Below, piece by piece: positions 19,356 through 28,276 of a stretch of DNA of 59,650 nt; position 1 is the stretch's first letter; the number at the start of each line of letters is the position of its first letter. Both the position numbers and the translations under genes were made by a program. The notes below the pieces were generated by a model that saw only the letters and a program-made list of their open reading frames with translations, was not told the origin of the DNA and searched no databases. Origin of the DNA: Azospirillum tabaci (GTDB taxonomy: Bacteria > Pseudomonadota > Alphaproteobacteria > Azospirillales > Azospirillaceae); contig NZ_JACCJY010000039.1 in the NCBI RefSeq assembly GCF_014596085.1, forward strand, positions 1-59,650, read 5' to 3'.

Positions 19356-19370
19356 TGCGAATCGTTCGCA
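19356..19370 (-). promoter_or_regulatory. Fur-box-like palindrome upstream of the FecI-type sigma gene
   Basis: TGCGAATCGTTCGCA is the best of the three sites: a 7-1-7 palindrome with six of seven arm positions matched, flanked by AT-rich bases. It lies about 50-65 bases upstream of the sigma start at 19304, so iron would repress the regulator pair. Confidence 0.72.
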
Positions 19371-19526
19371 ATCTATACATTGGCCGGAAAAAAATTCTTT
19401 GCTGGGGAAAGGTGAGGGGGCGGCTGGCGGTGATCGTCGTTATGTCGGGCGTTTTATGCGCGATCACCGGAGCGCCTTTCAGGGGCGTATCCTACGGGGC
19501 GGCTGGAGGAGACAAGCCGGCCCGCT

Positions 19527-19786
19527 GCGCCGAAGCCACGCTGCTGATCGTCGATGAGTTCGGCCACCCGCCCTTCGAGCCCAATGCCGCACACCTGTTC
19601 TTCCAGCTGGTGTCGCGCCGTTATGAGCGCGGCTCAACGCTGGTGACCACCGCCATTCTCGACCGGCGGCTTCATCACAGCCACGTCATCACCATCCGCG
19701 TCGACAGCTACCGGCTGCGCGAGAAGCGGCGGGCCGGTCTGATCAAGACCAGTCCGGCCCCGGCGGCCGCCGAGAACACGCTATGA
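19527..19786 (+). pseudogene. IS21-family istB helper ATPase, 3' remnant with internal deletion
   Basis: The translation contains ATLLIVDEFGHPPFEPNAAH, then LFFQLVSRRYERGSTLVTT and AILDRRLHHSHVITIR...YRLREKRRAGL, the C-terminal third of IS21 IstB ATPases. Between VTT and AILDR about 17 residues usual in IstB (around the WGEVFGDPVVA segment) are missing without loss of frame. The N-terminal Walker A region and the partner transposase istA are absent. The reading frame stays open upstream but loses similarity before about 19527. It is a dead insertion-sequence scar directly next to the iron-uptake module. Confidence 0.75.
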
Positions 19787-20125
19787 CGTTCGAGGGTCCG
19801 GTTCCTCGTGTCGTCCCCCGTCCAGTTCCTGAAGTCGTTTGACAGGAACTGCCGCACCTGCATGGTGACGATCGGAAGGCAGCTCGCCAGCCGGGAGGGG
19901 AGGGGCGCTGCTCCTCTCCTCTGGCGCTGGGGGGCGCCTCGACCTCCCGCTGGTTGCTCCTCATTTGGCGCCGGTCAAAACCGCCCCCTGTTCCAATGAT
20001 CGGATATTCAACGGTTGCCACTCCATGCCAAGCTGAATGGCGGGCCGCAGGGGATGTCGCCGTGGCCGAACCCCGGCGGTACCGGATCGTGGCCCCAGCC
20101 TGGCTGCAAGTGGACGGAGCCGGCT
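19787..20125. other. Gap after IS21 remnant; no supported gene
   Basis: About 340 bases between the istB scar and the GST-like gene. It probably holds the non-coding right end of the old IS21 element and the GST promoter. No terminal repeat, RNA gene or coding region is recognised; the open frame running through it into the GST gene has no family resemblance before the GST start. Confidence 0.45.
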
Positions 20126-20830
20126 ATGATCACGCTGTACACCTACCCCTCCCTTTATGGCTTGGCGGACAACAATCCGTACGGCCTCAAGGTTGTGGCG
20201 TTTTTGCGCCTGTGTGGATTGCCCTATCAGCAAAAGCACATCGTCGACGCCCATGACGCCCCCCGCGGGCAGCTGCCGTATATCCTGGATGGCGGCACTA
20301 TGATCGGAGACAGTGATCTCATCATCGCGCACCTGATCCTTCACCATCGCTTGCCGGTCGACGATGGCCTTAGTGAGGACGAACGACGCATCGACCATAT
20401 GATCCGGCGTACGCTCGATGATCTGTATTGGGTGATGTCATACTCCCGATGGTCCGATGCGCGGTTCTGGCCCTTGTTTCGGAACCAATTGCTCAGCACG
20501 CATCCAGCCCTCACCGAAGCACTGCTGGAGGCAGCACGGGAATACAACCTGAAGCGCTACCATTTCCAGGGCATCGGCCGTTACGATCCTGACCAAGTCT
20601 ACGACCGCGGTCTCGCTGATTTGAACGCCATCGCTGGCACCTTGGCGGACCGGCCTTTCCTGTTCGGCGACACCCCACACAGTATCGACACGGCGCTGAT
20701 GGGCTTTCTGCCCAACATTTACCGGTACGAGATCGATACCCCGTTGCGCGCTTTTGTCGCGGCGCAGCCCAACCTGGTCGACTTCTGCCATCGCACGGCT
20801 CCGTTGGTGAGTTTGACACAGCCAGCATAG
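20126..20830 (+). CDS. Glutathione S-transferase-like protein (metaxin/Fax-type)
   Basis: A 234-residue protein with a thioredoxin-like N-terminal domain (about 1-75: MITLYTYPSLYGLADNNPYG, then LPYILDGGTMIGDSDLIIAHL, with the cis-Pro and the SDLI glutathione-site wording) and a helical C-terminal domain (about 90-230). It is closest in style to the GST_N_4/GST_C_6 proteins related to metaxin and Fax rather than classical detoxifying GSTs. The preferred ATG at 20126 has CGGAGC upstream; the frame is open to 20015 but without homology. No operon partner. The substrate is unknown. Confidence 0.78.
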   Translation: MITLYTYPSLYGLADNNPYGLKVVAFLRLCGLPYQQKHIVDAHDAPRGQLPYILDGGTMIGDSDLIIAHLILHHRLPVDDGLSEDERRIDHMIRRTLDDLYWVMSYSRWSDARFWPLFRNQLLSTHPALTEALLEAAREYNLKRYHFQGIGRYDPDQVYDRGLADLNAIAGTLADRPFLFGDTPHSIDTALMGFLPNIYRYEIDTPLRAFVAAQPNLVDFCHRTAPLVSLTQPA

Positions 20831-20902
20831 GGAAAGCCTTGGCTGGCGAATCTGGACGGGCACCAGCATCATGTCGGCGTGGCCGTTTGATGGAGGCAAT
20901 CC

Positions 20903-21724
20903 GTGCCATTCACTCGTGCCTTGGCCTATGCGGTCTACACGCTGTGGGTTTCGGTTTGCGCTTTCGCCCCGGAGCTCCTCTGGCAAGGGTTCGTGCTGAT
21001 GCGAAGCCATTTCGGGGCCGCGGAACTGTTTTCCGCACTGTTCATCGGCACGCTCTTCGCCTTTTTCGTCGAACCGCTGGTGGAGCGGCTCAAGGCCGGG
21101 CGGTGGCGTTTGGCGCACGCGCCACCCGGCGGAATGCTGCTTGGCGTTCTGGTGTCGCTGGTCTTTGGGATTGTCGTCGTTTGCATCCACGAAGCGATGA
21201 TTGCGTATCTCGGCGCTGAACACGCCGGTGACGAGGCCAAGCAAGCCAGTTTGGAACGAGCGATCGACAGCGCCTGCGAGTGGGCCTCGATCCCGGCAGC
21301 GGTCACGGCCGCTTGGTTCGTCGCGGGCACGTCTCGCCGGCTAGCTCTTCCGGCGACGGGCTTGGCGTGCATCTGGATTGTCTTCATCGGCCACTCTTAT
21401 GGATGGGGTTGGCCGGTCGTGGTGACGAGTGCAGTGCCGGGCTTTCTGATCGCTCTGCTTGGCAGCAGGATCGTGCTTCGCCATTGGGATGCGAGCACCA
21501 TTCCGGTGTTGGCGCGGCTCACGGCGGGGGTGGCAGGGGGGTGGATGCTGCTGGCCTGGGGAATTCAGGCGGGCTCCGAACTGATCGACGGCCCAGGCTT
21601 GCAGCTTTACACGCCGGAGGCGTTCTACGAGGATATTCGCTTTTACCTTGGCTGGTGCCTGGGCCTCTCGGTCGCCCCCAATCCGGTGCCGGGCAATGGG
21701 TTGCATAATGGTCGCGCACCCTGA
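20903..21724 (+). CDS. Predicted integral membrane protein of unknown function
   Basis: A 273-residue protein with about seven hydrophobic segments (for example LFSALFIGTLFAFFVEP, MLLGVLVSLVFGIVVVC, LACIWIVFIGHSYGWGW, WPVVVTSAVPGFLIALLG). A charged loop near residues 95-120 (HEAMIAYLGAEHAGDEAKQ) lies between helices. It starts with GTG behind a good GGAGG site. I do not recognise the family; there is no signature of a transporter or enzyme. It lies alone in the accessory patch between the IS21 scar and tRNA-Gln. Confidence 0.6.
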   Translation: MPFTRALAYAVYTLWVSVCAFAPELLWQGFVLMRSHFGAAELFSALFIGTLFAFFVEPLVERLKAGRWRLAHAPPGGMLLGVLVSLVFGIVVVCIHEAMIAYLGAEHAGDEAKQASLERAIDSACEWASIPAAVTAAWFVAGTSRRLALPATGLACIWIVFIGHSYGWGWPVVVTSAVPGFLIALLGSRIVLRHWDASTIPVLARLTAGVAGGWMLLAWGIQAGSELIDGPGLQLYTPEAFYEDIRFYLGWCLGLSVAPNPVPGNGLHNGRAP

Positions 21725-22197
21725 ACCGCCCGTCGGCTTGCGGTCGAGTTCGGCCTCCCAAGCATCCAAACCATGCGCAAGCTGGGCGGGAATCGTCAGC
21801 TCATTGTGTCGGTCCTCGAAGACCTCCGCCGGCTGGTGCACGGCGAGGCTGGCCCGGCTGCCATTGACGAGGGGCGGCAGCCGCAAGAGCCTCGACGGGA
21901 ATCACGCAGAAATCTTTGCCTGCTCCGAAGGGCTGGAGAAGGAGGTGGGGGAGCTGGTCAAGGTGTGTTGATTCGGCCGCCGCACGGCTGGGCGCCCGAC
22001 TCGCTCAACACCGCTCGTCAGACCCACAGGAGCTAAAATCGGGCTCCCCCATGTGCACATGGTGTGCACAGGAAATTCTCGTACAAAATTGAAGACTGAG
22101 GATTTTCAAGGGCCTCGATTGCTGCCTGTGCACAGTCCTGTGCGCACGGAAAGGGACCCCAACCAACCCCAAAACTAAAAAAATCAGCGGGTTAGGT
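21725..22197. other. Gap next to tRNA-Gln with a 10-base inverted repeat; no supported gene
   Basis: No convincing gene in about 470 bases. The right part is AT-richer than the surroundings and contains perfect inverted arms TGTGCACAGG (22063-22072) and CCTGTGCACA (22125-22134), with further GTGCACAT-like copies. A T-rich run on the minus strand just after the tRNA (around 22176-22186) may end tRNA transcription. The 3' side of a tRNA is a frequent integration site, but no integrase or duplicated tRNA end is visible. Confidence 0.4.
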
Positions 22198-22272
22198 TGG
22201 CTGGGGCGCCAGGATTCGAACCTGGGAATGGCGGTACCAAAAACCGCTGCCTTACCGCTTGGCGACGCCCCA
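22198..22272 (-). tRNA. tRNA-Gln (anticodon TTG)
   Basis: A full cloverleaf reads on the minus strand. Acceptor arms TGGGGCG/CGCCCCA are followed by a discriminator G and an encoded CCA. There is a D-arm GCCAAGCGGTAAGGC, anticodon stem GCGGT/ACCGC with loop TTTTGGT giving anticodon TTG (reads CAA), and a T-arm CCAGGTTCGAATCCTGG. Total 75 bases including CCA. Confidence 0.95.
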
Positions 22273-22351
22273 ACCGAACGGCGCGATCAGCGCCGGAAGG
22301 GTCGGGACCATAAGCGGAAACCCGACCCGATTGCAACAGCTTCGTTGACCC

Positions 22352-24451
22352 TTACCGCCCCTCGCGACGCCACGCCATCAACAGCGCGCCCAGCGCCAGG
22401 GCCAGCACCGCGCCCACCGGCAGCAAAGGCACCTCCGACACCCCCGTCACCGTGAAATCACCGTTGGCGCGCAGGCCGATCCAGTCGTTGCCGGTCTGTG
22501 TCCGGTCGGGGCGGGTGCGGCGCACGTCGATGCCGGGGCGCACGCCGCCCTCCGTGTCGGAAATCCAATGCACCCCGCCGCCGGTCTCGTCGGCGACGCC
22601 CGACAGTCGGTCGCCGGTGGAGCGGACGTCGGCCAGTTCCGGCGGGTTGACGGCACCCACCACGGCCAGGGCGGTGCGCTCGCCGTCGGTGATGCGGTAG
22701 ATGCCCGGCTCGCCGGCGACCACGGTGGCGCTGGCGCGGCCGGTGCGGTCCTCGGTCATCTCCAGCGTCCGGGTCTCGTCGGAGGGGGTGGTGAGGGTGA
22801 TGCTGCGCGGGTCGGGCTCCAGGGAACGGCGCTCCACCGTGATGCGGTTGCCGTCCACATGGGCGCGCAGGTCGTTCTCCTCCAGCTCCGGCTCCTTCAT
22901 CAGCCAGTGGGCGAGGCGGCGCAGAAGCTCGGCCTGGGGGCCGCCGCCCTCGAAGCCGCGGCTCCACAGCCACATCTGGTCCGACGCCAATTGCGCCACC
23001 CGGCCCTTGCCGACGCGGTCGAGGATCAGCAGCGGACGGTCGTCGGCGCCGTTCATCACCACCGCGCCGTTGCCCGGCACGACCTCCACCTGATGGAACC
23101 ATCGGCCCCAGCTCGGCTCGCCGTCCGGACGGTCGCCGGGCAGGCCGGCGGTCACCGGGTGGCGGCGGCCGACCTCCGTCACGGTCGGCTTGAAGGGGCG
23201 GTCGATCGCCTGTCCGGTCGGCTCCGCCGGCATCACCTGGCCCAGCGGCGTGCGGAACAGCGACAGCGGCGTGGCGTAGCCCTGGCCGGACGCCTCCAGC
23301 AGGGCGCCGCCCTTCTGCACGTACTCGGCGATGTTCTCCAGATACATCTGCGGCAGCACGCCGCGCCGGCGGTAGCGGTCGAAGATGATCAGGTCGAACT
23401 CGTCCAGCTTGATCTCGAACAGCTCGCGGATCGGGAAGGCGATCAGCGACAGCTCGCGGATCGGCGTGCCGTCCTGCTTTTCCGGCGGGCGCAGGATGGT
23501 GAAGTGGACGAGATCGACCGACGGGTCGGCCTTCAGCAGGTTGCGCCACGTCCGCTCGCCGGCGTGCGGCTCGCCGGACACCAGCAGGACGCGCAGGCGG
23601 TCGCGCACCCCGTTCACCACCACGGCGGTGCGGTTGTTGGCGAGCGTCAGCTCCTGCCGCGCCGCCTCGACCTCCATCTCCAGCACGTTCTGGCCGCCAT
23701 GGTTGATCGGCAGCTCCATGTGGAAGTCCTGGCCCACGGGCACGCGGATGGTGCGCGGCGGCCCGCCGTCCTGGCGCAGAGTCACCGCCGCGTCGGCCGA
23801 CTGGCGGCCCGGCATGTCGTCCACCCGGATGGTCAGTTCCACCGGCTTGCCAACGAGGCCGTAGGCCGGCGCCTGGACGATGGCCAGCCGGCGGTCGCCC
23901 TCGTCGCGGTTGCCGGTCAGCAGCGTGTGCACCGGGCCGATCTCGGCCAGCCGGGCGAGGTTTTCCGGGACGTCGTGAACCTGCCCGTCGGTGATCAGCA
24001 CCGCCCCGGCCATGCGGCGGCGCGGCACGTCGGCCATGGCGCGGTTCAGCGCGTCGAACAGGTGCGTCTCGTTGATCGCGGAGGCGCCGGATTCCGCGTC
24101 CCCGGCGCGGACCACCCGCAGCTCCAGATCGTCGAAGGCCTTCAGCCGCTCGGTCAGGCGCTCCAGCTCGGCCTCGGCGCGGGCGCGGCGGTCGCCGATG
24201 TTCTGGCTGGGGGACGCGTCGAGCACGACGACGGCCACGTCCTTGATCGGCTCCCGCTTCTCCTGCACCAGCGACGGGTTGATCAGCGCGAGTGCCAGCA
24301 CCGCCACCGCCAGCGCGCGCAGCCAGACGCCGCGCGCCCGGCGGAAGACGGCCAGCGCCAGGATCGCCAGCGCAACCACGAACAGCGGCACCAGGAATAT
24401 CCAGGGCAGCAGCGGTGCCAGAGCGATGGAGGTTCCGTCAAGCAGGGTCAC
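22352..24451 (-). CDS. Large membrane protein with vWA-like/glutamine-amidotransferase-like domains, MoxR-operon partner
   Basis: A 699-residue protein. Two membrane helices at the N-terminus (about 13-35 and 42-61) precede a von Willebrand A-like region (VAVVVLDASPSQNIGDRR, then MAGAVLITDGQVHDVP). A class I glutamine-amidotransferase-like fold follows (FDLIIFDRYRRRGVLP, YVQKGGALLEASG) without a clear catalytic Cys, and one helix closes the C-terminus. This arrangement recurs in alphaproteobacterial MoxR/DUF58/DUF4159 clusters. Its start overlaps the end of the DUF4159 gene by four bases. A role in assembling or maturing envelope proteins is inferred from the MoxR context; the exact task is unknown. 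Confidence 0.78.
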   Translation of the reverse strand: MTLLDGTSIALAPLLPWIFLVPLFVVALAILALAVFRRARGVWLRALAVAVLALALINPSLVQEKREPIKDVAVVVLDASPSQNIGDRRARAEAELERLTERLKAFDDLELRVVRAGDAESGASAINETHLFDALNRAMADVPRRRMAGAVLITDGQVHDVPENLARLAEIGPVHTLLTGNRDEGDRRLAIVQAPAYGLVGKPVELTIRVDDMPGRQSADAAVTLRQDGGPPRTIRVPVGQDFHMELPINHGGQNVLEMEVEAARQELTLANNRTAVVVNGVRDRLRVLLVSGEPHAGERTWRNLLKADPSVDLVHFTILRPPEKQDGTPIRELSLIAFPIRELFEIKLDEFDLIIFDRYRRRGVLPQMYLENIAEYVQKGGALLEASGQGYATPLSLFRTPLGQVMPAEPTGQAIDRPFKPTVTEVGRRHPVTAGLPGDRPDGEPSWGRWFHQVEVVPGNGAVVMNGADDRPLLILDRVGKGRVAQLASDQMWLWSRGFEGGGPQAELLRRLAHWLMKEPELEENDLRAHVDGNRITVERRSLEPDPRSITLTTPSDETRTLEMTEDRTGRASATVVAGEPGIYRITDGERTALAVVGAVNPPELADVRSTGDRLSGVADETGGGVHWISDTEGGVRPGIDVRRTRPDRTQTGNDWIGLRANGDFTVTGVSEVPLLPVGAVLALALGALLMAWRREGR

Positions 24452-27198
24452 TGGCCGAGCCTCTCAAGGATCGCGGGCACATGGACCTGATCGGCCTTGT
24501 AGTTGCCGGTCAGCGCGTACATGACGAGGTTGACGCCGAAGCGGTAGGCCATCTCGCGCTGCCGCTCCCCGCCGGGGACGACGGCGTACAATGGCTGGCC
24601 GTTGCGGTTCGCCGCCCAGGCGGCGGCCCAGTCGTTGCCGCCGATCAGGACGGGGGAGACGCCATCGTTGGCGCGGCCCTCGCGCGCCTCGATCCATAAA
24701 TTGCCGCCGTTGTAGCGGCCGGGAAAGTCGTTCAGCAGGTAGAAGGACTTGGTCAGCACGTGGTCGGGCGGCACCGGGGCCAGCGGCGGGATGTCCAACC
24801 CCTGCACCATGCCCTGGAGCGCCTGATTGCCGCCGACCGCGCCCGCCGACTGGTCGCGCGTGTCGAACAGGATGGTACCGCCGTTGCGCATGTACTCGTT
24901 CAGCCGCGCGCGGGCATGGTCGGTCAGCGCGCGCTGGCCGCCGGACACCGGCCAGTAGAGCAGGGGGTAGAAGGCCAGCTCGTCGGTTTCCGGATCGACG
25001 CCCACCGCCCCGGCGGCCTCCACCGCGGTGCGGCGGGTCAGCACGTCCACGAGGCTTTCCAGACCGGCGCGCGAGGTGTCGTCCACCGCGCCGTTGCCGG
25101 TGCGCACATAGGCGAGGTAGGTCTCCGCCGTCACCTTGGTCGATTGCGCGTCGTCGGCGCGGGCGGACTGCCAGGGCGTCGCGGCCATGGGGAGCGCTGC
25201 GCCCAGCGTCAGAAGGACCGCGGCGGCGGCCCCGGCGCGGCGCCTCTTGCCGCCGAACCCCTTGCCGCCGAAGCGCCAGCCGCCGAGCAGGCCGCGCAAC
25301 GCCAGGGCGATCAGCAGGTCGATCATGGCGAGCGACAGAGCGACGCCGAGCAGCGCCGGCTTCAGCGCCACCTCGCCCCGCGTGCCGTAGGGGCCGCGGG
25401 CGACCCCGCCGGGCATGGCGCCCAGCGGCTCGATCCGCGTCAGCGTGGCGGTCAGGTTGAGGGCGCGGCGGGCCTCCTCCGTGCCGTAGAAGCCAGGCGG
25501 ATGGCGCGGGCCGAGCACGTCGGCGCCGGCGTCCCCGGCGATGGGGAAGGCGGCGGCCGGCGGCGGCACCAGCCGGCCGAAGCCGTCCAGCACCTCCAGC
25601 GGCTCCAGCGTGCCGCCATGGGCGCCCCCGGCGACGCCGCCGCTCAGCGTCACCAGACGCCGCAGCATGTCGACGAACAGGCCGGACATCGGCAGGTTGG
25701 ACCATTCCGGGCTGGCGGTGGTGTGGACGAGCACGATGTAGCCGTCTCCGCGCTTTTCCGAGGTGACCAGGGGGGTGCCGTCCTGGAGCCGCGCCCAGGT
25801 GCGGTCGGCGAGGTCCAGCGCCGGCTCGGCCAGCACCTGCCGCGAAACGGCGACGTCGTCGGGGATGTGCAGGCCGGCGAAGGGGCTGCGTCCGTCGAAG
25901 GGCTGCAGCTTCGCCGGCTCCGACCAGGACAGGGCGCCGCCCAGCGCCCGGTCGCCCAGCCGCAGGCGCACCGGGACCAGACGGTCGGGATTCTGGGCCA
26001 GCCGCGGCCCGGCGAAGCGCAGCAGCACGCCGCCCTTGCGCACCCAGTCCTCGATGGTCTGGGCCTCCTGCCCGGTCAGGGCGCCGATGTCCGACAGCAC
26101 CAGCACGGCGAGGTCGCGCTTGAGAAGCTCGTCCGGCTCGCCGCGGCGCACCTCGTTGTAGGGGGCCAGCGCCCGTTCCAGATAGTGCAGGTCGGACAGC
26201 AGCGGCTGGTTCTCGCCGTTGGCGCGGCCCGAGGCCAACCCGACCGGGCGGCGGCGCCAGCGCTCGTCGAGCAGGACGGTGGCCCCGGCGGTGGTGTCGT
26301 TCTCCACGCGCAGGCTGGCGGCGTCGTTGCGCAGCTCCGCCGGCACCTCGAAGCGCACCTCGCGGGTGAGCTGCCCGGCGTCGAAGGCGACGGGCTGGCG
26401 GGTCAGCAGGCGGCCGTCGGCGCCGGACAGGCGTACGGTGACGCTTTCCGGACGGGAGGCGTCGGCGCGCACCACGCGGGCCGTCAGACCGGCGCCCTCC
26501 GACGACGGGGGAAGCAGCAGGTGGGGCGGCTTCTCCGCGGAATCGTCGAGGATCTCAAGAGAGCCCATGCGCTGCAGCGTCTCGGCGAGGCCACGGGCGC
26601 TGCGGTCGCCGATGCCGTCCGACAGCCAGACGGTGTGGGCGGAGCCGCGCGCGGCGAGTCCGCGCACCGCCTCCAGCGCGCCGGCGCGGTCGGTCGGCCA
26701 GGGGTGCGGCTCCAGCGCCTGGATCAGGCGGCGGGCTTCCGAGGCGGGCAGGGGCGGGCCGGCCTTCACCGCCTCTCCCCCGGCGGGCCGGGCGGTCGGC
26801 AGCAGGACGACCGGACGGTTCTGCCGCTCCGCCTGGGACACCAGCTCCTCCATGGCCGCGCGGCGGCTCGTCCAGTCGCGGCCCGACGCCCAGCCGTTGT
26901 CGATCAGGAGCAGCAGCGGCCCGCTGCCCGGCAGAGCGGCGCGCGGGTTCAGCAGCGGCCCGGCCAATGCCAGGATCAGCAGCGCGGCGACGATCAGGCG
27001 CAGGATCAGCAGCCACAGCGGGGTGCGGGCGGGAGTCTCCTCGCGCGCCGTCAGGTCGCGCAGCAGCCGGATGGCGGGAAAGCGCACCACCCGCGGGGCT
27101 GGCGGCGTGACGCGCAGCAGCCACCACAGCACCGGCAGGACGACCAGGGCGGCCAGCACCCACGGAACGGCAAAGGCGATCGGTCCGAAACCCAGCAT
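24448..27198 (-). CDS. DUF4159 protein with BatA-like N-terminus
   Basis: A 916-residue membrane protein. The N-terminal BatA-type pair of helices (GPIAFAVPWVLAALVVLPVL, then PLWLLILRLIVAALLILAL) leads into a degenerate vWA-like region and a ThuA/GATase-like middle (IEDWVRKGGVLLRFAGP). A central helix lies near residue 630. The C-terminal DUF4159 domain has TAETYLAYVRTGNG, FYPLLYWPV, YMRNGGTILFDTRD and PDHVLTKSFYLLNDFPGR. It is co-transcribed with the following gene (four-base overlap) and preceded by MoxR and DUF58 genes across a repeat-bearing spacer. Related clusters (Bat/aerotolerance type) are thought to help assemble periplasmic complexes. Confidence 0.85.
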   Translation of the reverse strand: MLGFGPIAFAVPWVLAALVVLPVLWWLLRVTPPAPRVVRFPAIRLLRDLTAREETPARTPLWLLILRLIVAALLILALAGPLLNPRAALPGSGPLLLLIDNGWASGRDWTSRRAAMEELVSQAERQNRPVVLLPTARPAGGEAVKAGPPLPASEARRLIQALEPHPWPTDRAGALEAVRGLAARGSAHTVWLSDGIGDRSARGLAETLQRMGSLEILDDSAEKPPHLLLPPSSEGAGLTARVVRADASRPESVTVRLSGADGRLLTRQPVAFDAGQLTREVRFEVPAELRNDAASLRVENDTTAGATVLLDERWRRRPVGLASGRANGENQPLLSDLHYLERALAPYNEVRRGEPDELLKRDLAVLVLSDIGALTGQEAQTIEDWVRKGGVLLRFAGPRLAQNPDRLVPVRLRLGDRALGGALSWSEPAKLQPFDGRSPFAGLHIPDDVAVSRQVLAEPALDLADRTWARLQDGTPLVTSEKRGDGYIVLVHTTASPEWSNLPMSGLFVDMLRRLVTLSGGVAGGAHGGTLEPLEVLDGFGRLVPPPAAAFPIAGDAGADVLGPRHPPGFYGTEEARRALNLTATLTRIEPLGAMPGGVARGPYGTRGEVALKPALLGVALSLAMIDLLIALALRGLLGGWRFGGKGFGGKRRRAGAAAAVLLTLGAALPMAATPWQSARADDAQSTKVTAETYLAYVRTGNGAVDDTSRAGLESLVDVLTRRTAVEAAGAVGVDPETDELAFYPLLYWPVSGGQRALTDHARARLNEYMRNGGTILFDTRDQSAGAVGGNQALQGMVQGLDIPPLAPVPPDHVLTKSFYLLNDFPGRYNGGNLWIEAREGRANDGVSPVLIGGNDWAAAWAANRNGQPLYAVVPGGERQREMAYRFGVNLVMYALTGNYKADQVHVPAILERLGQ

Positions 27199-27249
27199 CG
27201 GCGTCTACGCTGTTGGAGGATGATAGGTATGGCGATTCAGTGGGCCGGC

Positions 27250-27346
27250 CCCCTCCCTAACCCTCCCCCTCTTCGAGGTGGAGGGAACGGATGCGGCGAT
27301 GCCCACGATTCCCTCTCCCGCGCAGCGGGGGAGGGTTAGAGAGGGG
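27250..27346. repeat. Intergenic inverted repeat (REP-like, CCCTAACCCTC type)
   Basis: Arms around 27252-27269 (CCTCCCTAACCCTCCCCC) and 27327-27344 (GGGGGAGGGTTAGAGAGG) are near-perfect inverted copies. They sit in the spacer between the DUF58 and DUF4159 genes of one operon. The same kind of element occurs at 55170-55283, so it is a dispersed intergenic repeat that may form an mRNA hairpin. Confidence 0.65.
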
Positions 27347-27366
27347 TCCGAGGGCGCCCACCCCAC

Positions 27367-28266
27367 CTAAACCGCCTCGCGCGCCAGGGCGCCCCACAGC
27401 CCGAGCAGGGCGGTCTGGGGCGGCCGGTCGGTGCGGTGGACGGCGTAGGTCCAGCCGGCGGTGCGGGCCAGCGCGTCCAAGCCGTCCTGGTGGGCGCGCA
27501 GCCGCTCCAGGTAGGTGTCGCGCACCGCCTCGACCCGCGGCACCAGCAGTTCCTCCTCGCCTTCGAAGCCTTCGAACTCGACGCGGCCCTCGTAGGGGAG
27601 GGTCTCCTCCGCCGGGTCGAGGATCTGCAGCAGATGGCCGCGCACGCCGCGTCCGGTGAGCGCCGACACGGTGGCGTGGATCTCCGGCAGCGGCGACAGC
27701 AGGTCTCCGACCAGAACCACCTGGGCGTGGCGGGGCAGCGGTTCGGGCTGCGGCAGCGCGTCGGGGGAATGGGCGTTGCGCGGGTCGGTCATCTGACCGG
27801 CCATGCGGTTCAGGGCGAACTTTCCATGGTCCGGGCGCTGGCCGGAGTTGAGCAGGCCGACCCGCTCGCCGCCGCGCACCAGCAGCACCGCGGTGGCGAG
27901 GGTCAGCAGGTCGGCGCGCTCCCGCTTGGTCGGCAGGCCGTTGACCGAGCGGTAGTCCATGGAGGGCGAGCGGTCGCGCCACAGCCAGACGGTCTGGGCG
28001 GCCTCCCACTCGTTCTCGCGCACATAGACGGGCTGGGTCTTGCCGGACTGCCGCCAGTCGATCATCTGCGGCGAGTCGCCCGGCTGGTAGCGGCGGAACT
28101 GCCAGAAGGTCTCGCCCAGCCCGACGCGGCGGCGCCCATGCACGCCCTGCGCCACCGTCGAGGCGACGCGCTCCGCCGCGACCAGAAGCGGCGGCAGGGT
28201 GGCGGCCAGCCCCTCCGCGCGCTGCTGCGCCCGCAGGGTGGTGGCGCCGAGGGTGGGGGAGGCCAT
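27367..28266 (-). CDS. DUF58 domain protein
   Basis: A 299-residue cytoplasmic protein of the DUF58 family, the usual companion of MoxR AAA+ ATPases. The diagnostic part is GRRRVGLGETFWQFRRYQPGDSP followed by IDWRQSGKTQPVYVRENEWE near residues 45-85, then a vWA-like fold with WLWRDRSPSMDYR in place of a standard MIDAS motif and VVLVGDLLSPLPE. It starts 10 bases after the MoxR gene. It probably acts as adaptor or substrate-recognition partner of the ATPase. The call is firm at family level, weak for mechanism. Confidence 0.87.
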   Translation of the reverse strand: MASPTLGATTLRAQQRAEGLAATLPPLLVAAERVASTVAQGVHGRRRVGLGETFWQFRRYQPGDSPQMIDWRQSGKTQPVYVRENEWEAAQTVWLWRDRSPSMDYRSVNGLPTKRERADLLTLATAVLLVRGGERVGLLNSGQRPDHGKFALNRMAGQMTDPRNAHSPDALPQPEPLPRHAQVVLVGDLLSPLPEIHATVSALTGRGVRGHLLQILDPAEETLPYEGRVEFEGFEGEEELLVPRVEAVRDTYLERLRAHQDGLDALARTAGWTYAVHRTDRPPQTALLGLWGALAREAV

Positions 28267-28276
28267 CGGCGGGTCC

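Noticed and set aside
21341..21886. Minus-strand frame overlapping the membrane protein gene and the gap before tRNA-Gln
   Set aside because: A short stretch looks protein-like but I could not tie it to any transposase or other family, and most of it is antisense to the membrane protein.
22568..27339. Long plus-strand open frames of 640 and 859 codons
   Set aside because: They are antisense to the two large MoxR-operon membrane proteins and have shadow composition.
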